A stretch of DNA of 55,497 nt. Source: an uncultured Pelagibacteraceae bacterium. GTDB taxonomy: Bacteria > Pseudomonadota > Alphaproteobacteria > Pelagibacterales > Pelagibacteraceae. A program made the position numbers and the translations under genes. Shown piece by piece: positions 1 to 8,296 of this stretch. The notes beneath the pieces are model-generated. The model saw only the letters and a list, made by a program, of their open reading frames with translations. It ran no database searches and was not told the DNA's origin. The number at the start of each line of letters is the position of its first letter. The stretch's first letter is position 1. The DNA lies in the NCBI GenBank assembly GCA_902594395.1, contig CACJLZ010000004.1:1-55497 (forward strand), given 5' to 3'.

Positions 1-123
1 AACAAATATTATGAAAATTATTTAATAGCTAAAAAAGCAGGAGTAAATTTTTTAGCTTATAGATGTAATATTAGTTCGAAAAAAATTTATATAGATAAAA
101 AAATTAAAATTATAAATGAATAA
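1..123 (+). CDS. sfsA: SfsA C-terminal end (partial)
   Basis: The first 40 codons of the window form an open frame ending at a TAA that overlaps the map start by 8 bp. The tail reads KKAGVNFLAYRCNIS, then a hydrophobic/lysine alternation, which resembles the C-terminus of SfsA (sugar fermentation stimulation protein; DNA-binding, nuclease-like fold). sfsA directly upstream of map is a common alphaproteobacterial arrangement and supports the call. The 5' part lies outside the window. Only the short tail is visible, so the assignment rests on tail similarity plus position. Confidence 0.6.
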   Translation, partial: NKYYENYLIAKKAGVNFLAYRCNISSKKIYIDKKIKIINE

Positions 124-889
124 TTACACTGAAAAATTTGAAAAAATGAGAATAGCGGGAAAGTTAGCTGCACAAACTTTAGATATGTTAACTGAAAATA
201 TTAAAGAAGGTGTTTCAACAGCCTATATTGATAAGCTTGGTTATGAGTTCATCAGGGATAATGGTGGTCACTCTGCTCCACTCTATTATCGAGGTTTCAC
301 CAAATCTTTATGTACATCTTTAAATCATGTTGTATGTCATGGTATTCCAACAGAAGATAGAATTTTAGTTGAGGGTGACGCACTAAATGTTGATGTGACT
401 GCAATAATTAATGATCACTATGGTGACACAAGTCGTATGTTTTGTATAGGAAAAACATCTGTAAAATTGAATAATCTTATTGATGCTACTTACCAATCAA
501 TGATGAAAGCTATAAAAATTTTAAGACCTGGAATAAAACTAGGAGATATAGGATATGAAATTCAATCTTATATTGAAGAAAAAGGTTTTTCGGTTGTAAG
601 AGATTTTTGTGGGCATGGTATAAGCACAACATTTCATGAGGCACCAAATATTTTACATTATGGAACAAAGAACACAGGTATGGAATTAAAAACTGGAATG
701 ACTTTTACAATTGAACCAATGATTAATGCTGGAAAATTTAATGTAAAAGTGCTTAATGATGGGTGGACTGCAGTCACTAAAGATAAATCTTTATCTGCAC
801 AATTTGAACATACTGTAGGAATTACAGAAAATGGATATGAAATATTTACAGAATCTGTTAAAGGTTACTCAAAGCCCCCATATTTATAA
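116..889 (+). CDS. map: Type I methionine aminopeptidase
   Basis: Cytosolic metalloenzyme that removes the initiator Met from nascent proteins. The 257-residue length is typical of type I MetAP without an N-terminal extension. All five metal ligands can be seen: Asp93 (NVDVT), Asp104 (YGDTSR), His167 (GHGI), Glu200 (TIEPM) and Glu231 (FEHT), the same spacing as the E. coli enzyme offset by four residues. The substrate-side His of HEAP (174) is also present. The ATG lies inside the end of sfsA (8-bp overlap). purB follows after 3 bp, so it is probably the first complete gene of a map-pur operon. Confidence 0.96.
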   Translation: MNNYTEKFEKMRIAGKLAAQTLDMLTENIKEGVSTAYIDKLGYEFIRDNGGHSAPLYYRGFTKSLCTSLNHVVCHGIPTEDRILVEGDALNVDVTAIINDHYGDTSRMFCIGKTSVKLNNLIDATYQSMMKAIKILRPGIKLGDIGYEIQSYIEEKGFSVVRDFCGHGISTTFHEAPNILHYGTKNTGMELKTGMTFTIEPMINAGKFNVKVLNDGWTAVTKDKSLSAQFEHTVGITENGYEIFTESVKGYSKPPYL

Positions 890-892
890 TTA

Positions 893-2185
893 ATGATTAA
901 AAGATACTCTCGAAAAGAATTAACAGATATTTGGTCTGAAGAAAATAAATACAAAATATGGTTAGACGTTGAAATTGCTGCAGCTCAAGCAATGGAAAAA
1001 CTTGGTCAAATTCCAAAAGGTGTCTCATCAATAGTTAGAAAAAAAGCTAGGATAAATGTAAAAAGAATTCATCAGATTGAAAGTAAAGTTAAACATGATG
1101 TAATTGCTTTTTTAACCTCCGTAACTGAAAAGGCAGGAATTAAAGCTAGATACCTCCATCTTGGCATGACCTCATCCGATGTAGTAGATACAAGTTTTAA
1201 TATTCAGTTAGTTCAGTCAGGAAAAATTATCTTAAAAGACATAGATCAAATTTTAAAAGTATTAAAAAAACAAGCAAGAAAATATAAGTTTACCCCATGC
1301 ATTGGTCGTAGTCATGGCATTCATGCTGAGCCAATAACATTTGGATTAAAATTAGCTTCCTTTTATGAAGAGTTTAAAAGAAATAGAGAAAGATTAGTTT
1401 ATGCTATCGATCAAATATCAACTTGTGCAATTTCTGGTGCTGTTGGTACATTTGCAAATGTAAACCCTAATGTTGAGAAACATGTTGCAAAAAAACTTGG
1501 ATTAAAAGTTGAACCGATCTCTACTCAAATAATCCCAAGAGATAGACATGCATTTTATTTTTCAGTTCTAGGCATCATTGCAGGAAGTATAGAGAGAGTT
1601 GCTATAGAAATAAGACATTTACAAAGATCAGAAGTTTATGAATTGCAAGAATACTTTTCTAAAAGTCAAAAGGGTTCCTCTGCAATGCCCCATAAAAAAA
1701 ATCCAATATTAAGTGAAAATTTAACAGGTCTTGCAAGAATGGTTAGAAGTTCTGTTGTTCCAGCGCTTGAAAATATTGCTTTATGGCATGAAAGAGATAT
1801 TTCACATTCAAGTGTAGAGAGATATATTGGGCCTGATGCGAATATTACTCTAGATTTTGCTCTTACAAGATTAGCAAATGTTTTAGATAATATGATTGTT
1901 TATCCAAAAAAAATGCTAGAAAATCTTAATCTAACTAAAGGGTTAATTTTTTCACAAGAAGTGATGCTGGAACTTACAAAAACTGGCATCACAAGAGAAA
2001 AATCCTATAAGTTAATACAAGGATATGCAAAAAAATGTTTTGCTGAAAATTTAGATTTGTTTAATGTTATCCAGTCTGACAAGCTAATAATGAGTAAAAT
2101 TTCAATCAAAAAACTAAAGTCTATCTTTAGTTATTCTAAACACTTTAAAAATGTAAATCTAATTTTTAGGCGGGTTTTCAAGTAA
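893..2185 (+). CDS. purB: Adenylosuccinate lyase
   Basis: Catalyses two fumarate-releasing steps: SAICAR to AICAR in de novo purine synthesis, and adenylosuccinate to AMP. The 430-residue length is usual. The fumarase/aspartase superfamily signature SSAMPHKKNP is at about residues 262-271, and the TSSDVVDT block is near residue 100. The gene overlaps purC by 1 bp (TAATG), which indicates translational coupling. It heads the purB-purC-purS-purQ-purL run, consistent with co-regulated purine synthesis. Confidence 0.97.
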   Translation: MIKRYSRKELTDIWSEENKYKIWLDVEIAAAQAMEKLGQIPKGVSSIVRKKARINVKRIHQIESKVKHDVIAFLTSVTEKAGIKARYLHLGMTSSDVVDTSFNIQLVQSGKIILKDIDQILKVLKKQARKYKFTPCIGRSHGIHAEPITFGLKLASFYEEFKRNRERLVYAIDQISTCAISGAVGTFANVNPNVEKHVAKKLGLKVEPISTQIIPRDRHAFYFSVLGIIAGSIERVAIEIRHLQRSEVYELQEYFSKSQKGSSAMPHKKNPILSENLTGLARMVRSSVVPALENIALWHERDISHSSVERYIGPDANITLDFALTRLANVLDNMIVYPKKMLENLNLTKGLIFSQEVMLELTKTGITREKSYKLIQGYAKKCFAENLDLFNVIQSDKLIMSKISIKKLKSIFSYSKHFKNVNLIFRRVFK

Positions 2186-2970
2186 TGAGGAAAGGTAAAA
2201 AACTTTATGAGGGAAAAGCAAAGATAATTTATTCTACCTCAGATAAAAATTTAGTAATTCAATACTTTAAAGATGATGCTACAGCATTTAATAATGAAAA
2301 AAGAACTACTATTGAGGGTAAAGGAGTTTTAAATAATAGAATTTCTGAGCATATACTTACAAATCTGTCTCAAATTGGTATTGAAAATCATTTAGTCAAA
2401 CGACTAAATATGAGAGAACAATTAATAAAATTTGTAGAGATAATTCCAATTGAATTTATTATTCGAAATGTGGCGACAGGATCTTTAACTAAAAGACTTG
2501 GTATAGAGGATGGAACAGTACTAAAAGAGCCTTTAATTGAGTACTGTTTAAAAGATGACAAACTTGGTGATCCTTTAATTTCAGAGGATCATATTTACGC
2601 ATTTGATTGGGCAAATAAAAAAGAAATTGAAAAGATAAAAAAAACTATTTTTAGAATTAATGATTTTATGATTGGAATGTTTAGAGGGGTGGGAATAAAA
2701 TTAATTGATTTTAAACTAGAGTTTGGCAGAACTAAAATTGATGGAAGGAAAGATATTATTTTGGCTGACGAAATAAGCCCTGATACTTGTCGACTATGGG
2801 ACTCAGCAACTGACAAAAAGCTTGATAAAGATAGATTTAGAAAAGATTTAGGAGATTTATTGCCTGCGTATACCGAGGTTGCTAAAAGACTTGGAATTCT
2901 ACATGAGCAATCGAATGTTTCTGCAGTAAATGTTACTAAACTTTCCTCAATTAAAAAGAAGCGAAAATGA
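2185..2970 (+). CDS. purC: SAICAR synthase
   Basis: ATP-dependent ligase joining aspartate to CAIR to form SAICAR, the step before PurB. It opens with the family start KLYEGKAKIIY and contains FIIRNVATGS and the DEISPDTCRLWD block near residues 195-206. The length of 261 aa is slightly above the usual 235-255 because of a short Lys-rich C-terminal tail. It overlaps purB by 1 bp and purS by 4 bp (ATGA), so it is tightly coupled in the purine operon. Confidence 0.97.
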   Translation: MRKGKKLYEGKAKIIYSTSDKNLVIQYFKDDATAFNNEKRTTIEGKGVLNNRISEHILTNLSQIGIENHLVKRLNMREQLIKFVEIIPIEFIIRNVATGSLTKRLGIEDGTVLKEPLIEYCLKDDKLGDPLISEDHIYAFDWANKKEIEKIKKTIFRINDFMIGMFRGVGIKLIDFKLEFGRTKIDGRKDIILADEISPDTCRLWDSATDKKLDKDRFRKDLGDLLPAYTEVAKRLGILHEQSNVSAVNVTKLSSIKKKRK

Positions 2971-3209
2971 AAGTTTCTGTAATAATAACTTTGAAAAAGG
3001 ATGTTTTGGATCCACAAGGCAAAGTAATCCATGAGACATTAGATGGTATGGGCTTTAATTCTGTGAATGAGGTTAGACAAGGCAAATATTTTGAGATTGA
3101 TGTTAAAGAAAATGATCCAAAAAAAGCTAAAGATCTTGTAGAAAATATGTGTAAAAAACTTTTAGCTAATCTTGTTATTGAAAACTACAAAATTATTGAA
3201 ACACAATAA
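2967..3209 (+). CDS. purS: FGAM synthase subunit PurS
   Basis: Small 80-residue structural subunit of the three-part formylglycinamidine ribonucleotide synthase (PurS-PurQ-PurL). It bridges PurL and the glutaminase PurQ during ammonia transfer. The length, the conserved opening VSVIITLKKDVLDPQGK and the motif GFNSVNEVRQGKYFEI are typical. It sits between purC and purQ, with a 4-bp overlap upstream and a 3-bp gap downstream, as in other alphaproteobacteria that use small PurL. Confidence 0.96.
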   Translation: MKVSVIITLKKDVLDPQGKVIHETLDGMGFNSVNEVRQGKYFEIDVKENDPKKAKDLVENMCKKLLANLVIENYKIIETQ

Positions 3210-3212
3210 TTA

Positions 3213-3896
3213 ATGAAATCATCGGTTATAACCTTCCCTGGTTCAAATTGTGATAGAGACATGGATGTTGCTCTTACAAAATTTGGATTTAAAAATAAAA
3301 TGGTTTGGCATGATGATCAAGAGTTACCCAAAAGCGATTTAATTGTTTTACCTGGTGGTTTTTCTTACGGTGATTATTTGCGTTGTGGAAGTATGGCTTC
3401 TAAGTCAAAAATTATGAATTCAGTAATTAATTTTGCAAAATCAGGTGGATTAGTTATGGGAATTTGTAATGGTTTTCAAATTTTGGTTGAGGCTGGATTG
3501 GTGCCAGGAGTATTATTAAGAAATAAATACCTTCAGTTTATTTGTAAAAATGTCCACGTAAAAGTGGATAATAAAGAGAACACTTTTTTTAAAAACCTAG
3601 ATAAACAAGTTTTGGAATTTCACATAGCTCATAATGAGGGAAACTATTTTTGTACCAACGATCAACTAAAAGAGATTGAAGATAACAATCAAATAGCCAT
3701 TTATTATTGTGATCAAAATGGTAATACAAATGATCAAATAAATCCTAATGGCTCAATTAAAAATATTGCGGGTATTTTTAATAAAGAAAAAAATGTTTTG
3801 GGTATGATGCCTCACCCTGAAAGAATGATAGATGAAAGTTTATCTGGGGAAGATGGATCAATCTTTTTTAAAAATCTTTTAAATAATATTAAATAA
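3213..3896 (+). CDS. purQ: FGAM synthase glutaminase subunit PurQ
   Basis: Class I glutamine amidotransferase subunit that supplies ammonia to PurL. The nucleophile is Cys85 in GICNGFQIL, and the His-Glu pair is in the PHPERM motif near residue 200. [13 protein letters not shown] at about residues 47-59 is the oxyanion-side block. The 227-residue length is normal. The stop overlaps the purL start by 1 bp. Confidence 0.97.
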   Translation: MKSSVITFPGSNCDRDMDVALTKFGFKNKMVWHDDQELPKSDLIVLPGGFSYGDYLRCGSMASKSKIMNSVINFAKSGGLVMGICNGFQILVEAGLVPGVLLRNKYLQFICKNVHVKVDNKENTFFKNLDKQVLEFHIAHNEGNYFCTNDQLKEIEDNNQIAIYYCDQNGNTNDQINPNGSIKNIAGIFNKEKNVLGMMPHPERMIDESLSGEDGSIFFKNLLNNIK

Positions 3897-6085
3897 TGCT
3901 TGTTAACGAGAAAATTGCAATTGAACATGGTTTAAAATCAGATGAATACAAAAAAATTTGTAAATTATTGAAGAGAACACCTAATATTACAGAATTGGGT
4001 ATATTTTCTGCAATGTGGAATGAACATTGTTCCTATAAATCATCGCGAATTCATTTAAAAAAATTACATACTAAAGGAAAAAAAGTAATTCAAGGACCAG
4101 GGGAAAATGCTGGTGTTATTGATATTGAAGATGGAGATGCAATAGTTTTTAAAATAGAAAGTCATAATCATCCATCATTTATTGAACCGTATCAAGGAGC
4201 TGCAACAGGTGTTGGAGGAATTATGAGAGATGTTTTTACTATGGGAGCAAGACCTATAGCTAATTTAAATTCTATCCATTTTGGTTCTTCTCAAAATAAA
4301 AAAACAAAAAATCTATTAAGAGGAGTTGTACATGGTATTGGAGGTTATGGTAATTGTATGGGTGTTCCAACTATTGCTGGACAAACATCATTTGATAGCT
4401 CTTACAACGGTAATATCCTAGTTAACGCAATGACCTTAGGATTAGTTAAAAAAAACAAAATATTTTATTCAAAAGCAGCAGGATTAAATAAACCAGTAAT
4501 ATACGTTGGTTCAAAAACTGGAAGAGATGGAATTCATGGTGCTAGTATGGCCTCAGCAAGTTTTGATGATAAAATTGAGGAAAAAAAACCCACAGTTCAA
4601 GTTGGAGATCCTTTTACCGAAAAACTTTTATTAGAAGCATGCTTAGAATTGATGGCTGGAGATTCGATTATTGCTATTCAGGATATGGGGGCAGCTGGTC
4701 TTACATCTTCAAGTATAGAGATGGCTTCTAAAGGAAATTTAGGAATTGAAATTAATTTAAATAAAGTCCCATGTAGAGAAACAAAAATGACCCCTTATGA
4801 AATAATGCTTTCAGAAAGTCAAGAAAGAATGTTGATTGTTCTAGAAAATGGAAAAGAAGATCAAGCAAAAAAAATATTTGATAAATGGGGCTTAGATTTT
4901 GCTGTAATTGGAAAAACAACAAATACTAAAAATATTGAATTATTTTTTGATAAAGAATCTGTAGCTAAAATACCTGTAAATATACTTGTTGAAAATTCAC
5001 CTATGTACGATCGGAGATGGAAAAAATCGAAATTGCCAAAAAAAAATAAAATTAATAAAACTGAATTCAATAATTTTAAGATTAAAGATGTTTTAAAAAA
5101 AATATTATCAAACCCAAATATCTGCAGTAAAGATTGGATTTGGGAACAATATGATCACACAGTAATGGGAGATACAATCCAAAAACCAGGTGGAGATTCG
5201 GGTGTAGTTCGTGTCCATGGCAGTGAAAAAGCAGTTGCAGCTACTGTAGATTCGTCGGCAGTATATTGTTGGGCCCATCCAATAACAGGTGGTAAGCAAA
5301 TTGTTTGTGAAACATGGAGAAACTTAATTTCAGTTGGAGCAAGACCAATCGCAATAACAAATTGTTTAAATTTTGGAAGTCCTGAGAATGAGGAAAATAT
5401 GGGTGAGTTTGTTGAGTGTGTCCAAGGAATAAGTGAAGCTTGTAAATACCTAGATTACCCTGTTGTTTCAGGAAATGTGTCTTTTTATAATCAAACTAAA
5501 GATGTAGGTATTAAACCAACTCCAACAATAGGTGGCGTTGGCTTACTAAGAAATTATAAAAACATGATTACAATGAGTTTTAAAGATATAGGTAATCAAG
5601 TTTTATTAATTGGAAAAACAGAAGGTCATATTGATCAAAGTTTGTTTGCAAGAGTTATATTAGATGAAAAAAAGGGCCCTCCTCCAGAGGTAAACTTGTT
5701 TAATGAAAAAAATAATGGTGAAACATTACTTAACTTAATAGATAAAAATTACATTAGAAGTGCACATGATATTTCATTAGGAGGAATTTTGACTGCTATA
5801 AGTAAGATGTGTATCAAAGGAAACAAAGGAATTAAGTTGAAAAAACCAAAATATTTAATAAGTGAAATAGAATATTTTTTTGGAGAGGATCAGGGTAGAT
5901 ACTTAATTGAGGTAAATCCTAAAGATTTAAAAGAAGTTATAAATATTCTAAATAAAAATTCAGTTCACTACGATGAAATAGGCACTATAATTGATAATGA
6001 TATTGAAATAAATCAAAAGACAAAAGTAACAATTGACGAATTAAGATCTTATAATACAAGTTGGTTAAAAAGGTATATGGCTTAA
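3896..6085 (+). CDS. purL: FGAM synthase large subunit, small-PurL type
   Basis: ATP-dependent synthetase subunit that converts FGAR to FGAM using ammonia from PurQ. At 729 residues it is the short PurL that needs separate PurS and PurQ, not the fused form of about 1300 residues. Recognisable blocks are [11 protein letters not shown] near the N-terminus, [10 protein letters not shown] with the catalytic-site histidine, and a second AIRS-type half with [10 protein letters not shown]. It completes the purine block at this locus. purH lies separately at about 41-42 kb. Confidence 0.97.
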   Translation: MLVNEKIAIEHGLKSDEYKKICKLLKRTPNITELGIFSAMWNEHCSYKSSRIHLKKLHTKGKKVIQGPGENAGVIDIEDGDAIVFKIESHNHPSFIEPYQGAATGVGGIMRDVFTMGARPIANLNSIHFGSSQNKKTKNLLRGVVHGIGGYGNCMGVPTIAGQTSFDSSYNGNILVNAMTLGLVKKNKIFYSKAAGLNKPVIYVGSKTGRDGIHGASMASASFDDKIEEKKPTVQVGDPFTEKLLLEACLELMAGDSIIAIQDMGAAGLTSSSIEMASKGNLGIEINLNKVPCRETKMTPYEIMLSESQERMLIVLENGKEDQAKKIFDKWGLDFAVIGKTTNTKNIELFFDKESVAKIPVNILVENSPMYDRRWKKSKLPKKNKINKTEFNNFKIKDVLKKILSNPNICSKDWIWEQYDHTVMGDTIQKPGGDSGVVRVHGSEKAVAATVDSSAVYCWAHPITGGKQIVCETWRNLISVGARPIAITNCLNFGSPENEENMGEFVECVQGISEACKYLDYPVVSGNVSFYNQTKDVGIKPTPTIGGVGLLRNYKNMITMSFKDIGNQVLLIGKTEGHIDQSLFARVILDEKKGPPPEVNLFNEKNNGETLLNLIDKNYIRSAHDISLGGILTAISKMCIKGNKGIKLKKPKYLISEIEYFFGEDQGRYLIEVNPKDLKEVINILNKNSVHYDEIGTIIDNDIEINQKTKVTIDELRSYNTSWLKRYMA

Positions 6086-6089
6086 TATT

Positions 6090-6320
6090 ATGGCAATGGA
6101 TTTAAAAGAAATTGAAAAATTTATCAAAGAGGCTATGCCTGATGCCTCTGTTGAGATACAAGATTTAGCTGGCGATGGAAATCATTATTCAGCGACAGTA
6201 ACATCAAGACATTTTGCAGGTAAAAGTAAAATTGATCAACATAAAATGGTTTATAATTCATTAAAAGGTAGAATGGGGAATGAATTACACGCATTAGCAA
6301 TTAAAACAAAGGAACAATAA
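6090..6320 (+). CDS. bolA: BolA family protein
   Basis: A 76-residue BolA/IbaG-like protein. The sequence VEIQDLAGDGNHYSATVTS followed by FAGKSKIDQHKMVYNSLKG matches the family core with its invariant histidine. BolA proteins pair with CGFS monothiol glutaredoxins to bind or transfer [2Fe-2S] clusters. The next gene is exactly such a glutaredoxin, overlapping by 1 bp, so a BolA-Grx complex is a strong inference. purL-bolA-grxD is a conserved alphaproteobacterial order. Confidence 0.93.
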   Translation: MAMDLKEIEKFIKEAMPDASVEIQDLAGDGNHYSATVTSRHFAGKSKIDQHKMVYNSLKGRMGNELHALAIKTKEQ

Positions 6321-6655
6321 TGGATGAAAAAATAAAAAGTTTAATTCAAAACCATATTAATAATAACGATGTATGTTTATTTATGAAAGGAACACCAGAT
6401 GCTCCCCAATGTGGTTTCTCAATGGCCGTTTCAAACATGCTTAAAATACTTGAGGTAAATTTCAAAAGCGTAAATGTTCTTGAAGATCAATCAATTAGAG
6501 AGGGTATTAAAGTTTTTAGCGATTGGCCTACTATTCCTCAACTTTATATTAAAAAGGAATTTGTTGGAGGATGCGATATTATTAAAGAAATGTATGAGAA
6601 TGGCGAATTAAAAAAAGTTTTAGATGACAAAGGTATAACCTATAAAAAAAATTAA
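6320..6655 (+). CDS. grxD: Monothiol glutaredoxin (Grx4/CGFS type)
   Basis: A 111-residue monothiol glutaredoxin that binds and delivers [2Fe-2S] clusters with glutathione. The signature CGFS starts at Cys31, preceded by FMKGTPDAPQ, and the glutathione-binding WPTIPQLYI and GGCDI motifs follow. It is coupled by 1 bp to bolA, supporting a joint role in Fe-S handling. Its 3' end overlaps by 4 bp the end of the oppositely oriented methyltransferase gene, where the conserved gene order breaks. Confidence 0.96.
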   Translation: MDEKIKSLIQNHINNNDVCLFMKGTPDAPQCGFSMAVSNMLKILEVNFKSVNVLEDQSIREGIKVFSDWPTIPQLYIKKEFVGGCDIIKEMYENGELKKVLDDKGITYKKN

Positions 6656-7284
6656 TTGTAAATAGATCTTAATTTTTTTGAAATAAATTTTCTAAATAAA
6701 TTTAATAAATTGTGTTTCTTAATATTCTGATTGTTTTGAACAAAATCGTAATCAATTTTATCCTCCCAATATAATTCTAAAACCAAACTTCCTTTAAAAT
6801 TTTCACGTAGGTTCTGTATCATTGATACAGTTAAAATAGGTTCTATATACTGAAGTTTATTTGAGATTAACAATTTTGAGTTCACATCATCAAAATCCAT
6901 ATGCCACAAATGATCTTTTTTATTTTCAAATACCAGATTATCTTCAAGTTTAGTAGGTAATTCTATATAGCCTTTTTTTGAAACTCTTTCTAATTCATTA
7001 ATAAAAAATTTAAAATCTTCTACATGCTCCAATACATGGCTAGCAATTACAAAGTCAAATTCATTATCTTTAAAAGGTAACTGTTTATTTTCTAATTTTA
7101 TAAAATTTCTATCTTTATAAAACTTTGATAAATCTTGAACATCACAGATTGTGTTGGCGAATTTATTTGCACCATAGCCACAACCAATATCTAAAATCTT
7201 CCAATCAGGTTCTTTTGATAAAATACTTTGTATATAATCTTTTGATGTTCTTTTAATCAATTTTTTATCTAGAGTAATATTCAA
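6652..7284 (-). CDS. Class I SAM-dependent methyltransferase
   Basis: A 210-residue protein with the SAM-binding motif I ILDIGCGYG (residues 30-38) and the LPFKDNEFDFVIASHVLEHV block (69-88), typical of the methyltransferase type 11 family found in surface-polysaccharide islands. The substrate cannot be told. No ATG lies near the 5' end. The apparent start is a TTG inside the last codons of the rpsD fragment, so the gene may be 5'-truncated or have been joined to rpsD sequence. It is convergent with grxD and is probably an accessory gene at a variable site. Confidence 0.8.
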   Translation of the reverse strand: MNITLDKKLIKRTSKDYIQSILSKEPDWKILDIGCGYGANKFANTICDVQDLSKFYKDRNFIKLENKQLPFKDNEFDFVIASHVLEHVEDFKFFINELERVSKKGYIELPTKLEDNLVFENKKDHLWHMDFDDVNSKLLISNKLQYIEPILTVSMIQNLRENFKGSLVLELYWEDKIDYDFVQNNQNIKKHNLLNLFRKFISKKLRSIYN

Positions 7285-7483
7285 TTACTAGATTTGGCTC
7301 CATAACTATTGGATAAGGAACTTCTTCAAATTTTGGTATTCTTACAAATTTGAATTTTTTATTTTTTTGATCTAGTTGAATATATTCTGGAGCTTCTCTT
7401 TCTTTACTGGCTAAAGCAATATCAATTATAGCAAGTTGTTTAGATTTATCTCTTATCTCTATTGTATCTTCCTCTCTCACCAA
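7265..7483 (-). pseudogene. rpsD: 3' fragment of 30S ribosomal protein S4 gene
   Basis: About 71 in-frame codons starting VREEDTIEIRDKSKQLA and ending PIVMEPNLVIEYYSR. These are the C-terminal third of alphaproteobacterial ribosomal protein S4, whose usual ending is close to DVPYPVxMEPNLVVEFYSR. The first roughly 130 residues of S4, including the N-terminal domain, are missing. In their place the upstream sequence is the 5' half of yggS. The fragment keeps the correct S4 stop codon and shows no internal disruption, so the event is recent or the join is artificial. A full rpsD must exist elsewhere if the genome is viable. Confidence 0.85.
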
Positions 7484-7724
7484 GCATATGTAGCTTTAAA
7501 TTTTTATTTAATTCCTTAAGTTTTGGCCATTTTTTTTGTGCTTCCTGAACTTTATTTTCTCCAAAATCACAGTGACCATATTTGATTAATGGCATTATAT
7601 CTTCTTCTGAAAAAGTTTTTGATACCGCAATAACTTTAGGATCATATTCAGATAAAGAGAGATTTTTTATTTTATCCTTAATTTTTTCGTTTATTTCAAT
7701 TAAATTACTCTGGGTATGATGCAT
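7446..7724 (-). pseudogene. yggS: Truncated YggS/PLPBP gene (5' part)
   Basis: The frame encodes about 80 residues of a YggS-type pyridoxal-phosphate homeostasis protein: the PLP-lysine block KVIAVSKTF, then FGENKVQEAQKKWP and LKLHMLG. After LHMLG the family continues with a glutamine/asparagine segment and about 130 more barrel residues. Here the frame instead runs into rpsD DNA read out of frame and stops (GERGRYNRDKR). The switch lies within a few bases of 7476-7484. The ATG overlaps the start of the divergent ThiE-like gene. It is very unlikely to be functional. Confidence 0.85.
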
Positions 7725-8249
7725 CTTAAAAATCTAAAACAATATTACTTTATAGAAGAGTTTGATTATTCTCATCTAATTAATTTAAATAAAAATATAT
7801 CTTTAATTTGGAGAAATAAAAATAAAGAAACTCAACTAAAAGACTTAAAAAAATTACGTAATTTCTGCAAAAAATATCAAAAAAAACTTTATGTGAGGAA
7901 CGACATTAAATTAGCACACAAAATTAACGCTGATGGTTTATATATTTCTTCTAAAAATAAAGAATTAATTATCAATTCATTTCCAAATAAAAAGAACTTT
8001 GAAATTATAGGGTCTGCACATAATTTAAAAGAAATCAAAATTAAAGAACGACAAGGTGTTGGCAAAATTTTTCTATCTCCTATCTTTAAGAAAAAAAGAA
8101 ATACTCAATTAGGAATATTTAGATATTTAAGTCTAAGAAAGTTATCACCTATGAAAGATATAGCATTAGGTGGGATTAATAATAAGAATTTAAAAAAATT
8201 TAAATTAATTAAACCATTTGGTTTTGCAGGGATTTCTTACTTCAAATAA
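7716..8249 (+). CDS. ThiE/TenI-like thiamine phosphate synthase family protein
   Basis: A 177-residue TIM-barrel-like protein of the ThiE/TenI family, shorter than typical ThiE (about 210). Family positions can be followed: NADGLYISS (71-79) in place of ADGVHLG, IGSAHNLKEI (98-107), KIFLSPIF (117-124) in place of the GPIF/T block, and ALGGINNKN (150-158) with GFAGISYF near the end. Several catalytic-loop positions differ, so thiamine phosphate synthase activity is uncertain and a TenI-like or other role is possible. Two ATGs (7716, 7719) compete. A bidirectional terminator separates it from the porin. Confidence 0.7.
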   Translation: MMHLKNLKQYYFIEEFDYSHLINLNKNISLIWRNKNKETQLKDLKKLRNFCKKYQKKLYVRNDIKLAHKINADGLYISSKNKELIINSFPNKKNFEIIGSAHNLKEIKIKERQGVGKIFLSPIFKKKRNTQLGIFRYLSLRKLSPMKDIALGGINNKNLKKFKLIKPFGFAGISYFK

Positions 8250-8254
8250 AAAAA

Positions 8255-8274
8255 AGGCCCCTAAAAAGGGGCCT
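8255..8274. terminator. Bidirectional rho-independent terminator
   Basis: A perfect 7-bp stem AGGCCCC/GGGGCCT with loop TAAAAA, flanked by an A-run on the left and CTTTT on the right. It therefore works as a terminator on both strands. It lies between the convergent ThiE-like gene and the porin gene, about 22 bp past the porin stop. Confidence 0.9.
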
Positions 8275-8296
8275 CTTTTAAAATCAAATATTATGA

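Noticed and set aside
2595..3032. 145-codon open frame on the minus strand across purC and purS
   Set aside because: It runs through two certain purine genes on the other strand and has no recognisable domain.
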